64,000 bases of DNA from contig NZ_CP114036.1 of NCBI RefSeq assembly GCF_026898115.1, forward strand, positions 8,240,001-8,304,000, written 5' to 3'. The notes beneath the pieces were generated by a model. That model saw only the letters and a program-made list of their open reading frames with translations, was not told where the DNA came from and did no database searches. Shown here in pieces: positions 43,494 to 52,500 of the stretch; positions within the stretch are counted from its first letter, which is position 1, and the number at the start of each line of letters is the position of its first letter. The DNA comes from Streptomyces sp. S465. GTDB taxonomy: Bacteria > Actinomycetota > Actinomycetes > Streptomycetales > Streptomycetaceae. The translations under genes were made by a program, and so were the position numbers.

Positions 43494-44375
43494 GTGAGTA
43501 CCGAGCGTGACATTCGCGACTTCCTGGCCTCCCGCCGAGCCAAGATCACCCCCCAGCAGGCCGGCCTGCCCGCCTTCGGCGGCAACCGCCGTGTGCCGGG
43601 GCTTCGCCGCGAGGAAGTCGCCCTGCTCGCCGGCGTCAGCATCGACTACTACGTCCGCCTGGAGCGCGGCCACATCGCCGGTGCCTCCGAGGAAGTCCTC
43701 GATGCCGTCGCGCACGCCCTCCAGCTGGATGACGCCGAACGCGCCCACCTGTTCGACCTGGCCCGCGCCGCCGCCAAACGCCCCACCCGCCGCACCAAGC
43801 GCGCCCGGGGACCGCTGCCGGACAGCGTCCTGCGCGTCCTGGCATCCATGACCGACTCCCCGGCGTTCATCCGCAACGGCCGCCTGGACATCCTCGCCAC
43901 CAACACACTCGGCCGAGCCCTTTACGCCCCTCTGTTCCCCGACTCCGCCACCCAGACGGTCAACATCGCCCGCTCCCAATTCCTCACCCCAGGGGGACGC
44001 GACTTCTTCCCCGACTGGGAGGTCTCCGTGCACACCACCGTCGCCCTGCTGCGCACCGAAGCCGGACGCGCCCCGCACGACACCGAGCTGACCGGCCTCA
44101 TCGGTGAGCTCGTCACCCGCAGTGAGGAATTCCGCACCGCCTGGGCCAAGCACAACGTGCGCCTGCACCACACCGGCCGCAAATCCTTCCACCACCCCGC
44201 GGTCGGCACCCTGACCTTCGACTTCGACGCCATGGAACTGCCCGCGCAGCCGGGTCTGACCCTTACCGCTTACACAGCCGCCCCCGGCACACCGGACCAT
44301 GACGCGTTGCGGCTCCTGGCCACCTGGGCCGCCACCGAGGAAGCCCAGCACACCAGCAGTGGCCCTGCCGCCTGA
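43494..44375 (+). CDS. XRE-family regulator with MmyB-like ligand domain
   Basis: This 293-residue protein has an N-terminal helix-turn-helix (residues about 10-75: GLRREEVALLAGVS, YYVRLERG) followed by an MmyB-like sensor domain (NTLGRALY, NIARSQFLTP, HPAVGTLTFDF). Such proteins bind DNA and a fatty-acid-like or small ligand. The start is GTG 43494, where the family homology begins; the ORF extends to 43314 but that part covers the promoter. It is divergent from the CMD/cupin pair, its probable target. Confidence 0.9.
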   Translation: MSTERDIRDFLASRRAKITPQQAGLPAFGGNRRVPGLRREEVALLAGVSIDYYVRLERGHIAGASEEVLDAVAHALQLDDAERAHLFDLARAAAKRPTRRTKRARGPLPDSVLRVLASMTDSPAFIRNGRLDILATNTLGRALYAPLFPDSATQTVNIARSQFLTPGGRDFFPDWEVSVHTTVALLRTEAGRAPHDTELTGLIGELVTRSEEFRTAWAKHNVRLHHTGRKSFHHPAVGTLTFDFDAMELPAQPGLTLTAYTAAPGTPDHDALRLLATWAATEEAQHTSSGPAA

Positions 44376-44525
44376 TCGGCCCGCTCGATGCCTGATGGGT
44401 CCCGCGGTCGACGGCACCGTGTTCCGCCCCCGTGAGATGATCGGGGGCGCCGAGCACGGGGCGCCGGCCGGGTCGGGCCCCGGGGTGTTCGACTTCCGCG
44501 CCCGTCCAGGTAAGGGAACAGCACG

Positions 44526-45260
44526 ATGGTGAACGACGACGACCTGGCGCTCGACGACCCGGTGGGTCAGTCACTGGGCGGCCGGCACGCACATCTCGCC
44601 CGACGACTCGGCCGGGCCGCCACCTATGTCGCGGACGTGGCAACCTTCTCCGCGGTATCCACCGGCCCGGACGCGGGGGAGTGGGCCGACTTGGCCGGGC
44701 TGCTCGGTCCGGGCGCACTCGCCGACATGTTCAGCTGCCCTGCGGTCCCGCCCCCGGGCTGGGAGCCGGTGTTCAGTCTCGAGGGCCGTCAACTGATCTG
44801 GCCCGGCAGGGGCCGGCCCGGCCATCCGCGTGCCGAACCCGACTCCCACGTGCTCGAACTGGGCGCGGACGCAACGCCCGAGATGCTCGACCTCGTCGCG
44901 CGGACCCAGCCGGGGCCGTTCTGGCCCCGCACCCACGAACTCGGCACCTACCTCGGTATCCGGGTCAACGGCACCTTGGTGGCGATGGCGGGGGAGCGCC
45001 TGCGGCCGCCAGGCTGGACCGAGATCAGCGCCGTCTGCACCGCTCCCGAGGCACGCGGGCGAGGCCATGCTGCCCGTCTGGTCAGTGCGCTCGCCGCGCG
45101 CATCGTGGCGCGCGGCGAACGCCCCTTCCTGCATGTGGCGGAGACGAACACGGGCGCGCTCGCACTGTACGAGCGACTCGGCTTCAAAACCCGCAAGCAG
45201 GTGACCTTCCGAGGTTTCCGTACACCCTGCACCAGGGAACCAGCAGCAGCCCACCGGTGA
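44526..45260 (+). CDS. GNAT-family N-acetyltransferase
   Basis: This 244-residue protein has the acetyl-CoA motif A as CTAPEARGRGHAARLV (about residues 175-190) and a C-terminal ETNTGALALYERLGFKTRK, typical of the FR47-like GNAT branch. The N-terminal 110 residues are less conserved and may set substrate choice. The start is ATG 44526, preceded by AAGGGA. It is a monocistronic neighbour of a DinB protein on the same strand. The substrate cannot be told. Confidence 0.88.
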   Translation: MVNDDDLALDDPVGQSLGGRHAHLARRLGRAATYVADVATFSAVSTGPDAGEWADLAGLLGPGALADMFSCPAVPPPGWEPVFSLEGRQLIWPGRGRPGHPRAEPDSHVLELGADATPEMLDLVARTQPGPFWPRTHELGTYLGIRVNGTLVAMAGERLRPPGWTEISAVCTAPEARGRGHAARLVSALAARIVARGERPFLHVAETNTGALALYERLGFKTRKQVTFRGFRTPCTREPAAAHR

Positions 45261-45514
45261 GGGCTATACAGGGCAGTGATAGGGGCATTCGGCCCTGCCC
45301 CCTACCGGCTTCCGGACCAGCTCTCAACATTGGCGGCGGTGCGCTGCCACCAGCCGCGCCACCCGGACGTTCGGGAACCGGTGAGACGCGGCTGGCGAGA
45401 CGCCGCTCGTCAGACGCCGCCGGTGGGACGCCGCCGTCAGCGGCGCTCGTCGCAGCACGGCTTCGTCAGCACCCTCATGGCCTCGTCCCTCACCGGTCAA
45501 CGCGAAGAGGAGTC

Positions 45515-46048
45515 ATGTACGAACTGCAAGCGCTGCTGCGTGAGTACGACGGCGCCCGCGGCTACACCGACGAGCTGTGGAAGGACCTGACTCCGGACGA
45601 GGTGGTCTGGCGTCCTGGGGAGGATTTCAGCGCCATCGGATGGCACCTCGGCCACCAGGCCCATGTCGCCCACTTCATGATCCGCAATCTCACCGCGGCC
45701 GAGCCCAGTCCTGACCCAGCCCTCGACGCACTGCTGGACTCGGCGTTGCCGGAGCGGTTCCGGGGTGCCCTTCCCACAGTGCGACGGCTCACCGCCTTCC
45801 GGGAAACCGTCGCCGAGCGGGTGCACGCCCGCATCGGTGACATCGCGGCCGGAAAGGTGAGTGCCCCCACGCAGATGACCATCGTGGCCACGCATCTGCT
45901 GACCGCCCTGGTCAACCACGAGTACCAGCACGACCAGTGGATCGGCGAGGTCCGTGCCGAGCACCTCGGGCACGCACTGCCCACCGACCCGGAAGCCGAC
46001 CACGTCCGCCGTATCGACGGCTACCTTGTCCTGCACCCCTACGCGTGA
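45515..46048 (+). CDS. DinB-family protein
   Basis: This 177-residue four-helix DinB-like protein has metal ligands suggested by HLGHQAH (about residues 47-53) and NHEYQHDQW (about 130). This branch contains bacillithiol/mycothiol-dependent transferases and uncharacterised stress proteins. The gene starts at ATG 45515 after GAAGAGGAG. The gap before it (45261-45514) holds no evident gene. Confidence 0.85.
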   Translation: MYELQALLREYDGARGYTDELWKDLTPDEVVWRPGEDFSAIGWHLGHQAHVAHFMIRNLTAAEPSPDPALDALLDSALPERFRGALPTVRRLTAFRETVAERVHARIGDIAAGKVSAPTQMTIVATHLLTALVNHEYQHDQWIGEVRAEHLGHALPTDPEADHVRRIDGYLVLHPYA

Positions 46049-46209
46049 CGCGCGAAGTGCGAGCGGCCTGCCGTGACGGAATCCCCGCCCGGACGTGACC
46101 GGTCGCGGACGATTCACACGGCCGTGCCGCCGTGCGCCGGCCACAGACGACGCAGCCCGCCGAACGGATCGCTGTCCACCACTCGTACTCCCAGCACAAG
46201 GTTGCCTTC

Positions 46210-46823
46210 ATGCCGTCCTCTTCGTCTCCCGCCACTCACGTCCGCCGACGCAGCCGCACGCTCGCCGCCGTGGCGGCCGGGCTGACCGCCGTCGGTGCGG
46301 TGGTTCTCGCTTTCACGCTCGACGCCGGACCGTCCGGCGGTGCGTCCCACAACTCGGCCGTGGCCGAGACGAGTACGCCCGACGCCCGCTCCGGCGCTCT
46401 GCTCGCGCTGGCCCGCCGGGACGCGGACGATCCGCTGGCCTTGGGGAGGGCCGACGCCCCCGTCGTCATGATTGAGTTTGCGGACATGCGGGCTCGTCGG
46501 CCCAACGGTGAACTGATCGGCATTGATCGGGTACTACTGAGGAGCTTCCCCCTCGCAACAGGCTGGAACGAGCTACTGGGCCGGGTTCGCGCCGATGTCA
46601 GTCTGGAGCTGGAGTACCGCGAACTGATCATGCTGCGGGTGGCCGTGCTGAACCATGCCGACTTCGAATGGGGTGTGCATTACCCGGCGTACTTGCAGGC
46701 GGGTGGCACTGAGGAAAAGTGCCTCGCCCTAACCTGTTCGGTGAGACCAAAACAGTGGAAGCGGTTGCCACGGTCGCGGCCTACAACATGGTCTCTCGCT
46801 TCCTGGTGGCGCTGGCCATCTGA
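46210..46823 (+). pseudogene. Chimeric pseudogene: DsbA-like front fused to CMD-family tail
   Basis: The front (ATG 46210 to about 46484) encodes an Arg-rich start, a hydrophobic anchor (LAAVAAGLTAVGAVVLAF) and the opening of a DsbA-type thioredoxin domain (DPLALGRADAPVVMIEFAD). It stops just before the CxxC would appear. From about 46490 the sequence becomes a carboxymuconolactone decarboxylase-type protein (RRPNGELIGIDRVLL, LRVAVLNHADFEWG). After AGGTEEK the frame shifts and continues as LFGETKTVEAVATVAAYNM to a stop at 46821-46823, with the middle section deleted. So there is a fusion, a deletion and a frameshift. No functional protein is likely. Confidence 0.8.
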
Positions 46824-46831
46824 CGTGGCGG

Positions 46832-46857
46832 CCCGGCGGCCCGGAGCTGCCGCCGGG
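46832..46857. terminator. Hairpin between the chimeric pseudogene and dctA
   Basis: A perfect 9-bp stem (CCCGGCGGC / GCCGCCGGG) with an eight-base loop lies after the dctA stop on the minus strand and just after the pseudogene stop on the plus strand. Confidence 0.65.
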
Positions 46858-46885
46858 TGGGTGGGGGATGCGGCAGGCGGGCAGG

Positions 46886-48232
46886 TCAGGTGTCGGCTCC
46901 GACCTTGGAGGTGTCGGCGCTCTTCGACGGCGGTTCGGGGGCGGCACCGGAGTGGAGGACGGAGCGGGCCCGGTCGGCGTCGAAGTCGTTCTCCCATGTG
47001 CCGATCACGATGGTGGCGACGGCGTTGCCCAGGACGTTGATGAAGACGCGGCCCTCGTTGAGGATGCGGTCGACGCCGACGATCAGGGAGAGGGCGGCCA
47101 GGGGGATGTGGCCGACCGCGGTGACGGTGCTGGCGAGCACGATGAACGCGCCGCCGGCGATGCCCGCGGTGCCCTTGCTGGTGAGCATCATGACGCCCAC
47201 CATCACCAGCTGCTGCTGCCAGGAGAGGTCGATGCCCACGGCCTGGGCCAGGAACAGGGAGGCCATCGTGAGGTAGACCGCGGAGCCGTCCAGGTTGAAG
47301 GAGAACCCGGAGGGGATGACGATGCCGACCACGGGACGGCCGATGCCGAGGATCTCCAGCTTGCGCACCAGCTGCGGCAGGACGGCCTCACTCGAGCAGG
47401 TGCTCAGCGCGACGAGCAGCTCGGCCTTCAAGAACCGCATGAGGCCGAACAGGCTCAGACGGCAGGCGCGCATGATGGCCCCGAGCACGACCAGCACGTA
47501 CAGGACGCAGGTCGCGGTGAACAGGATGATCAGGTAGGCGAGCTGTTTCAGGCTTTCCGCGCCGTAGGTGGCGACGACCGTGGCCAGCGCGCCGAACGTG
47601 CCCAGCGGTGCCAGGCGCATCACCCAGCCCACGATGCGGAAGACGACGTCCGACAGGGCCCGGATGCCGCGGGTCAGCGGAGCGGCGTCCTCGCCGGCCA
47701 TGTTCAGTGCCACGCCGAAGACGATCGAGACCATGAGCGCGGCCAGGATCGCGTCCCCGGTGATCGCGCCCAGCAGCGAGGAGGGAATCAGGGAGGAGAC
47801 GAACCCGGTGAAGGTGGCGTGCTCGGTGGCGGTCTCGGGCACGTCGTCCGCGTTCAGCGTCGAGGGATCGACGTCCAGACCGGACCCGGGCTGGAAGAGG
47901 TTGGCGACCACCAGTCCGATCAGCATCGACACCAGCGACAGCACCAGGAAGTAGCCGATCGCCTTCACCCCGATCCGGCCCGCCTTGCGCAGGTTGTCCA
48001 TGGAGGCGATGCCGGTGGTCACCACGCAGAAGACGACCGGGACCACGATCATCTTGACCAGAGCGATGAACCAGTCGTTGAGCGGCTTCAGTTCCTCACC
48101 GAACCCCGGGGCAAGGACGCCGACCACGATCCCGAGGACCGCGGCCAGCACGACCTGGAACCACAGCTCACGTAGCAGACGGTTCAGCCGTGACCGCTGC
48201 GGGCGGCCGACGGCAGTGGTGGTGCGTGTCAT
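46886..48232 (-). CDS. dctA: C4-dicarboxylate:cation symporter, DctA/SDF family
   Basis: This 448-residue membrane protein matches the DAACS family. It has the Ser-rich reentrant loop STCSSEAVLPQL, the MTSKGTAG-like LTSKGTAGIAGG and the GVDRILNEGRVFINVLGN substrate/cation site. It imports succinate, malate, fumarate or similar acids. Start ATG 48232 is chosen over an upstream start at 48310 because the family N-terminus begins here and AAGGGAG lies just before. It follows the tartrate dehydratase-like gene on the same strand, so it may import that enzyme's substrate. Confidence 0.92.
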   Translation of the reverse strand: MTRTTTAVGRPQRSRLNRLLRELWFQVVLAAVLGIVVGVLAPGFGEELKPLNDWFIALVKMIVVPVVFCVVTTGIASMDNLRKAGRIGVKAIGYFLVLSLVSMLIGLVVANLFQPGSGLDVDPSTLNADDVPETATEHATFTGFVSSLIPSSLLGAITGDAILAALMVSIVFGVALNMAGEDAAPLTRGIRALSDVVFRIVGWVMRLAPLGTFGALATVVATYGAESLKQLAYLIILFTATCVLYVLVVLGAIMRACRLSLFGLMRFLKAELLVALSTCSSEAVLPQLVRKLEILGIGRPVVGIVIPSGFSFNLDGSAVYLTMASLFLAQAVGIDLSWQQQLVMVGVMMLTSKGTAGIAGGAFIVLASTVTAVGHIPLAALSLIVGVDRILNEGRVFINVLGNAVATIVIGTWENDFDADRARSVLHSGAAPEPPSKSADTSKVGADT

Positions 48233-48304
48233 CGTTGGTGCTCCCTTGCACGACGATCGTGTGTATCCCGGTCCCGATGGACGCGGCTGCACCGGCGGCA
48301 GGAG

Positions 48305-48322
48305 CCCCACGGCCGGGTGGGG
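48305..48322. terminator. Small hairpin between tarD-like gene and dctA
   Basis: CCCCAC / GTGGGG with a GGCCGG loop lies between the two minus-strand genes. The stem is only 6 bp, so partial attenuation is more likely than full termination. Confidence 0.4.
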
Positions 48323-48332
48323 CCCGCCTGCC

Positions 48333-48374
48333 GCGGTGCCGGTTCAGCGGTGCCGGTTCAGCGGTGCCGGTTCA
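48333..48374. repeat. Three perfect 14-bp tandem repeats
   Basis: GCGGTGCCGGTTCA occurs three times without gaps (48333-48346, 48347-48360, 48361-48374). The last copy overlaps the stop codon of the tartrate dehydratase-like gene. Confidence 0.95.
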
Positions 48375-49538
48375 GCTGTGCAGGTCGCGCAGCACCTTGT
48401 AGAAGGCGGCCTTGCCCTCGAAGCCGATGCCGGGGATGTCGGTCAGGCCGACCCGGCTCTTGTTGACGACGGCGTCGTCGGCGAAGCCGCCGGTGGGCTG
48501 GAACTCGCCCGGGTAGGACTCGTTGCCGCCGAGCTTGAGGGCGGCGGCGATGTGCAGGGAGAACTGGTGTCCGCCGTGCGGGACGCAGCGCCGGGAGGAC
48601 CAGCCGTGCTGCCGGAGCATGTCCTGGACGCGCAGGTACTCCGTCAGGCCGTAGGAGAGCGCGGGGTCGACCTGGATGGTGTCGCGGTCGGGGCGCAGCC
48701 CGCCGTAGCGGATCAGGTTGCGGGCGTCCTGGAGGGAGAAGAGGTTCTCGCCGGTGGCGATGGGTCCGGCGTAGTGCTCGGCGACGGTGGCGTTGAGCTG
48801 GTAGTCCAGCGGATCGCCGATCTCCTCGTACCAGAACAGGCCGTAGGGCTCGATGGCCCGCCCGTACTCCAGCGCCGTGGCGAGGTCGAAGCGGCCGTTG
48901 ACGTCGACGGCCAGCCGGGAGCCGTCGCCGCCCAGCACGTCGATGACGGCCTCGATGCGGCGCAGGTCCTCGGCCAGGTCGGCGCCGCCGATCTTCATCT
49001 TGACCACGTCGTAGCCCAGGTCGAGGAAGCCGCGCATCTCGTCCTGTAGATCGGCGAGGGTCTTGCCCGGCGCGTAGTAGCCGCCGGCGGCGTAGACGAA
49101 CACCGAGTCGTCGGGCTCTCCGTCGCCGTAGCGCTCGGAGAGGTACCGGTACAGCGGCTTGCCCTCGATCTTGGACGCGAGATCGAACAGCGCCATGTCC
49201 ACCACGCCGACCGCGACCGAGCGCTCGCCGTGTCCGCCGGGCTTCTCGTTGCGCATCATGATGTCCCACGCCTTGGTGGGATCCAGGCGGCCCCGCTCGT
49301 CCAGGAGGCTGCCGGGCTCGGCTCCCGTCAGCCGCGGCAGAATGCGCCGGCGCAGGATCTCACCGGCGCTGTAGCGCCCGTTGGAGTTGAAGCCGTAGCC
49401 CACGACCGGCTTGCCGTCACGGATGACATCGCTCTCGATGGCGACGATCGAGCAGTCCATGGAGCTGAAGTCGATCCAGGCGTTGCGGATCGAGGAGCTG
49501 ATCGGGACGGTGCCCTCGTAGACGTTGGTGATCTGCAC
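48372..49538 (-). CDS. tarD: D-tartrate dehydratase-like enolase superfamily enzyme
   Basis: This 388-residue protein is of the mandelate racemase/enolase superfamily. It carries VVKMKIGG (catalytic Lys pair), VDVNGRF, FWYEEIGDPLD and ATGENLFS (metal ligands), and CVPHGGHQ (catalytic His). The N-terminal ISSSIRNAWIDFS and VVGYGFNSNGRY stretches, and NEKPGGHGERSVAVG, closely resemble the Bradyrhizobium D-tartrate dehydratase as I recall it. That enzyme dehydrates D-tartrate to oxaloacetate. The cytosolic location and this substrate are inferred. The gene is upstream of a dicarboxylate importer and divergent from a GntR regulator, a coherent uptake-and-use set. The start is ATG 49538, with GAAAGG upstream. 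Confidence 0.85.
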   Translation of the reverse strand: MQITNVYEGTVPISSSIRNAWIDFSSMDCSIVAIESDVIRDGKPVVGYGFNSNGRYSAGEILRRRILPRLTGAEPGSLLDERGRLDPTKAWDIMMRNEKPGGHGERSVAVGVVDMALFDLASKIEGKPLYRYLSERYGDGEPDDSVFVYAAGGYYAPGKTLADLQDEMRGFLDLGYDVVKMKIGGADLAEDLRRIEAVIDVLGGDGSRLAVDVNGRFDLATALEYGRAIEPYGLFWYEEIGDPLDYQLNATVAEHYAGPIATGENLFSLQDARNLIRYGGLRPDRDTIQVDPALSYGLTEYLRVQDMLRQHGWSSRRCVPHGGHQFSLHIAAALKLGGNESYPGEFQPTGGFADDAVVNKSRVGLTDIPGIGFEGKAAFYKVLRDLHS

Positions 49539-49550
49539 GCGACGGCCTTT

Positions 49551-49570
49551 CTCATATCTTATAAGTTGCG
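49551..49570. promoter_or_regulatory. CTTATAAG palindrome, candidate GntR operator
   Basis: An 8-bp palindrome, CTTATAAG (49558-49565), lies in an AT-rich patch 20-27 bp before the tarD-like start and upstream of the divergent GntR gene. It is the only AT-rich stretch in this intergenic region and fits a FadR-type operator. Confidence 0.5.
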
Positions 49571-49644
49571 TCGGTGTTAGGCTGAGGCGTCCTGATGGGG
49601 ACTGTCAAGGGGTGCGAGGACCCGGAAAGGATGCACTGGGGGCG

Positions 49645-50328
49645 ATGCCAGGTACGAACACCTTCCTCAGCAAGAGCGATCTCGCCTACGCCGAACTCCG
49701 CGGCCGGATCCTCACCGGTGCCCTCCCCGCCGGCTCACGGCTCGCGCAGTACGACCTCGCCGAGTCCCTCAATATGAGCATCACGCCCTTGCGCGAGGCG
49801 ATCCGCCGCCTCAGCAGCGAGGGACTGGTCACCGTGGAGACCCACCGCGACGTGCGTGTCTCCCCCATGAGTTCGCATGAGGCCCGGCAGCTGTTCGAGG
49901 TGCGTCTGTCCCTGGACCCCACCGCCGCGGAACTCGCCGCCACCCGGCGCACCGCGGCTGACATCACCACCATGCGAGCCGCGGTCGACAGGCTGCTCCC
50001 CGTCACACGTCAGTGGGGCGAGGAGGCGCTCACCGCGCACCGCGCCTTCCACCAGGCGCTGTACCGGGCCTCGCACAACGATGTCCTCATCCGGCTCCTC
50101 GACGACCTGTGGGACAAATCCGACCGCTACCGCCGCCTCGGACTCGAACTCCCACCCGGCGACGAACCCCGCACCCGGGACCTGCGAGAGCATCGCCAAC
50201 TCGTCGACCTCATCGAGGAGGGGCGGCCCGCCGAAGCCGCCCGGCTGATGCGCGACCACATCACCAACAGCCTCACCGCCACCGCCATCAGCGCCCTCGA
50301 GGACCGTGAAGGCGCCCGTACGGTGTGA
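49645..50328 (+). CDS. GntR-family (FadR/FCD) regulator
   Basis: This 227-residue protein has an N-terminal winged helix (about residues 10-75; SDLAYAELRGRIL, LAESLNMSITPLREAIRRL) and a C-terminal FCD ligand domain with the metal-site pattern RLSLDPTAAELAA, HRAFHQALYRAS and EHRQLVDLIEEG. Such regulators release DNA on binding organic acids. The start is ATG 49645; the ORF reaches back to 49525 but overlaps the divergent promoter. It likely controls the tarD-like gene and dctA. Confidence 0.9.
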   Translation: MPGTNTFLSKSDLAYAELRGRILTGALPAGSRLAQYDLAESLNMSITPLREAIRRLSSEGLVTVETHRDVRVSPMSSHEARQLFEVRLSLDPTAAELAATRRTAADITTMRAAVDRLLPVTRQWGEEALTAHRAFHQALYRASHNDVLIRLLDDLWDKSDRYRRLGLELPPGDEPRTRDLREHRQLVDLIEEGRPAEAARLMRDHITNSLTATAISALEDREGARTV

Positions 50329-50700
50329 GACGCGGGAGAGTCGGACGGGTATGGGAACTGCCGGAATGCCTGCGCAGCGGTAGCCGACGACCATGGCCCA
50401 ACCGGGGACCGGGCCACACGACAAGACGGGTATCCCTGTCATGAGCAGCGCGTCGACCGGACGCAGGATGACGGGGGGGGGGGGGGGCTGGCAGCGGCTT
50501 CATCCGGTGGGCTATGGTGTGCGGCCATGACGACCGGGACGGCATTGCGCCACACACGGATTGGTGACCCGGTGCTCTTCTGAGCGCCGTACGGGCCGGT
50601 GCCGGCCCGCTGTTGGACCGAGGACCTGGTGCTGCTGCGCGGGCTCCACCTCCGTCGTGTTGATCACAGGCTCGACACATCAACCACGACAGGAGAGTTC
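50329..50700. other. Intergenic stretch with a 15-G run
   Basis: This 372-bp stretch lacks a convincing gene. It contains an uninterrupted run of 15 G at 50473-50487, very rare in this genome type. Near the dienelactone hydrolase start there is an inverted repeat GTTGAT (50659-50664) / ATCAAC (50679-50684) that could be an operator. A short ORF beginning at ATG 50527 (18 codons) is not supported. Confidence 0.6.
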
Positions 50701-51435
50701 ATGCCCACCAAGATGTTGCAGATTCCCACCGCGGACGGCCAGGCCGACGCGTTCGCCGCCTTCCCCGACGGTGGCGGGCGGCACCCGGGGGTGCTGATGT
50801 ACGCGGACGGCTTCGGTATCCGGCCCGTGCTGCGGGAGATGGCCCGCGAACTCGCCGAGCACGGGTACTCCGTGCTCGTCCCCAACCTCTTCTACCGGCA
50901 CGGCCCGGCACCGGTGATCGAACTTCCCGAGTACATCGGAGAAGAAGTCCGGCCCGCGGTCTTCGCCCAGCTGATGCCCTTGATCGAGGCGCATACCGCC
51001 GAACGTGTCCTGAGCGACGCCGACGCCTACCTCAGGTTCCTCACCACCCAGCCCGAGGTCGGCGCCGGACCGGTCGCGGTGACCGGCTACTGCATAGGCG
51101 GCCTCCTGGCCATGCGCACCGCCGCGGCCCACCCCGGCCAGGTGGCCTCCGTCGCCGCATTCCACGGACCCGTGGGTGTCGATGGACCTGACCTCTTCTC
51201 CAAGCTCACCGCCGAGATCCACCTGGGCCACGCCGAAGGCGACATGACACCTGAAGCCCTCGGCGAGCTCAACCAGGCCCTGGACGCCGCAGGTGTCAGC
51301 TACACCTCGGAGATCTACCCCGGCACCGTCCACGGCTTCACCATGTCCGACACCGACGCCTTCGACCCCGCCGCACTCCAGCGCCACTGGGACCGCCTGC
51401 TGCCCCTTCTCCGCCGCACCCTGGCCAACGGCTGA
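50701..51435 (+). CDS. Dienelactone hydrolase-family protein
   Basis: This 244-residue alpha/beta hydrolase has the family nucleophile as Cys in GYCIGG (about residue 130) and a C-terminal His in TVHGFTM. The acid between them is probably the Asp of the EGDMTPEAL stretch. Dienelactone hydrolases open dienelactones in chloro-aromatic breakdown, but most actinobacterial members have unknown substrates. The start is ATG 50701, with CAGGAGAG upstream. A hairpin follows the stop. Confidence 0.9.
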   Translation: MPTKMLQIPTADGQADAFAAFPDGGGRHPGVLMYADGFGIRPVLREMARELAEHGYSVLVPNLFYRHGPAPVIELPEYIGEEVRPAVFAQLMPLIEAHTAERVLSDADAYLRFLTTQPEVGAGPVAVTGYCIGGLLAMRTAAAHPGQVASVAAFHGPVGVDGPDLFSKLTAEIHLGHAEGDMTPEALGELNQALDAAGVSYTSEIYPGTVHGFTMSDTDAFDPAALQRHWDRLLPLLRRTLANG

Positions 51436-51436
51436 G

Positions 51437-51458
51437 GCGCCGGCCCGGAAACCGGCGC
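51437..51458. terminator. Hairpin after dienelactone hydrolase gene
   Basis: A perfect 7-bp stem, GCGCCGG / CCGGCGC, with an eight-base loop, directly after the stop codon. Confidence 0.55.
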
Positions 51459-51565
51459 ACGGTCCCCGGTGCCCTGTGGGTTCTCCAGGCCCACCCCGGC
51501 ATCGACAAACCCCATGTCACCGCCGGGATGGACGACCGGCGGGATGTCCCGCCGCCGCGCGCGGA

Positions 51566-52471
51566 CTACCTGGCCGCCTCCGGATCCGCCGACCGCGTGT
51601 CTCCCGTCTCCACGCGGAAGGGGTATGTCCCGGCCGCGGTGAACGCGTCGTGGATCGGCATGAGGAGCGAGGTGAGACGACGGACGTTCGCGTCGCCGAT
51701 CGGCGTCCACAGCGCGGCGCAGTGCGCGTCGGTCTCGGCCTCGATCTGCTCGCGCGCCGCGATGCCGGCATCGGTCGCGGTGCCGTCGGCGTTGAGCCAG
51801 CCGCGTGCGACGAGGCGTGACGTCGCCGCGGCCACCTCCTCGTCGCTCCACAGCCGGGTGGCACGTGCGATCGCTTCCGGGAAGTGGCCGGTCGCGGTTT
51901 GCAGAACGTTGCTGTCGCACGGCCCGATGTCGTTGGCGGCGAGCACGGTGACATGCGCGTCGCCGCGCCACTCGCGCACCACCGTGATCTGCTGCCATAG
52001 CGCGACAAGCGGATCGGAGGGGAGGGGGACCGAGACGTTGGCGGCGGCCATCGTCTTTCCGGCGTAGTCGGCGCTCGCGACGACCGGGTCGATCAGCGAT
52101 CGTGCCTCCGCGATCTGATCGGCCGTGAGGTCTACGTCGACGCGCCGCAACGCACGGTCGGCGGCCGCGAAGCGAGCGGCCTGCCACTGCTGCGGCGTTG
52201 CGGTATCCCACACGCCTGCCATGGCCTGCACCGACCGCGGGCTGAAGCTGTAGAAGGCCGCGAGGGTGACCTGCCAGGGAACTGCGCCCATCGGGGCCGA
52301 CCGGAACGCGAAGTACGCCGGACCGTACTCGGTCACGCCGAGCTTGCCGGCCTCTTCCGGTGCCTCGGGGATGAAGTAGATGAACAGGTGGGTCGCGTTG
52401 ATGGTGAGGCTGACCTCGCGAACGGCGTTCAGGTCCATATTGGCACGACCAAAGGTGCTGGTGAGATGCAT
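51566..52471 (-). CDS. SCO6745-like family protein
   Basis: This 301-residue protein resembles the SCO6745 family of actinobacteria. An N-terminal half has YGPAYFAFRSAPMGAVP and FYSFSPRSVQ. The C-terminal half contains a MarR-like winged-helix segment (LWSDEEVAAATSRLVARGWL) and a Glu/His stretch (QIEAETDAHCAAL). The function is not established. Start ATG 52471 has AGGAGA upstream; the ORF extends to 52504 without a site. It is the last gene of an operon after epoxide hydrolase and FAH hydrolase, 29 bp after the latter. Confidence 0.8.
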   Translation of the reverse strand: MHLTSTFGRANMDLNAVREVSLTINATHLFIYFIPEAPEEAGKLGVTEYGPAYFAFRSAPMGAVPWQVTLAAFYSFSPRSVQAMAGVWDTATPQQWQAARFAAADRALRRVDVDLTADQIAEARSLIDPVVASADYAGKTMAAANVSVPLPSDPLVALWQQITVVREWRGDAHVTVLAANDIGPCDSNVLQTATGHFPEAIARATRLWSDEEVAAATSRLVARGWLNADGTATDAGIAAREQIEAETDAHCAALWTPIGDANVRRLTSLLMPIHDAFTAAGTYPFRVETGDTRSADPEAAR

Positions 52472-52500
52472 TGCAGGGGGTCTCCTGGCAGGTCGAAGGA

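Noticed and set aside
44571..45254. Minus-strand frame opposite the GNAT gene
   Set aside because: It has no motifs, while the plus frame has a clear acetyl-CoA binding motif.
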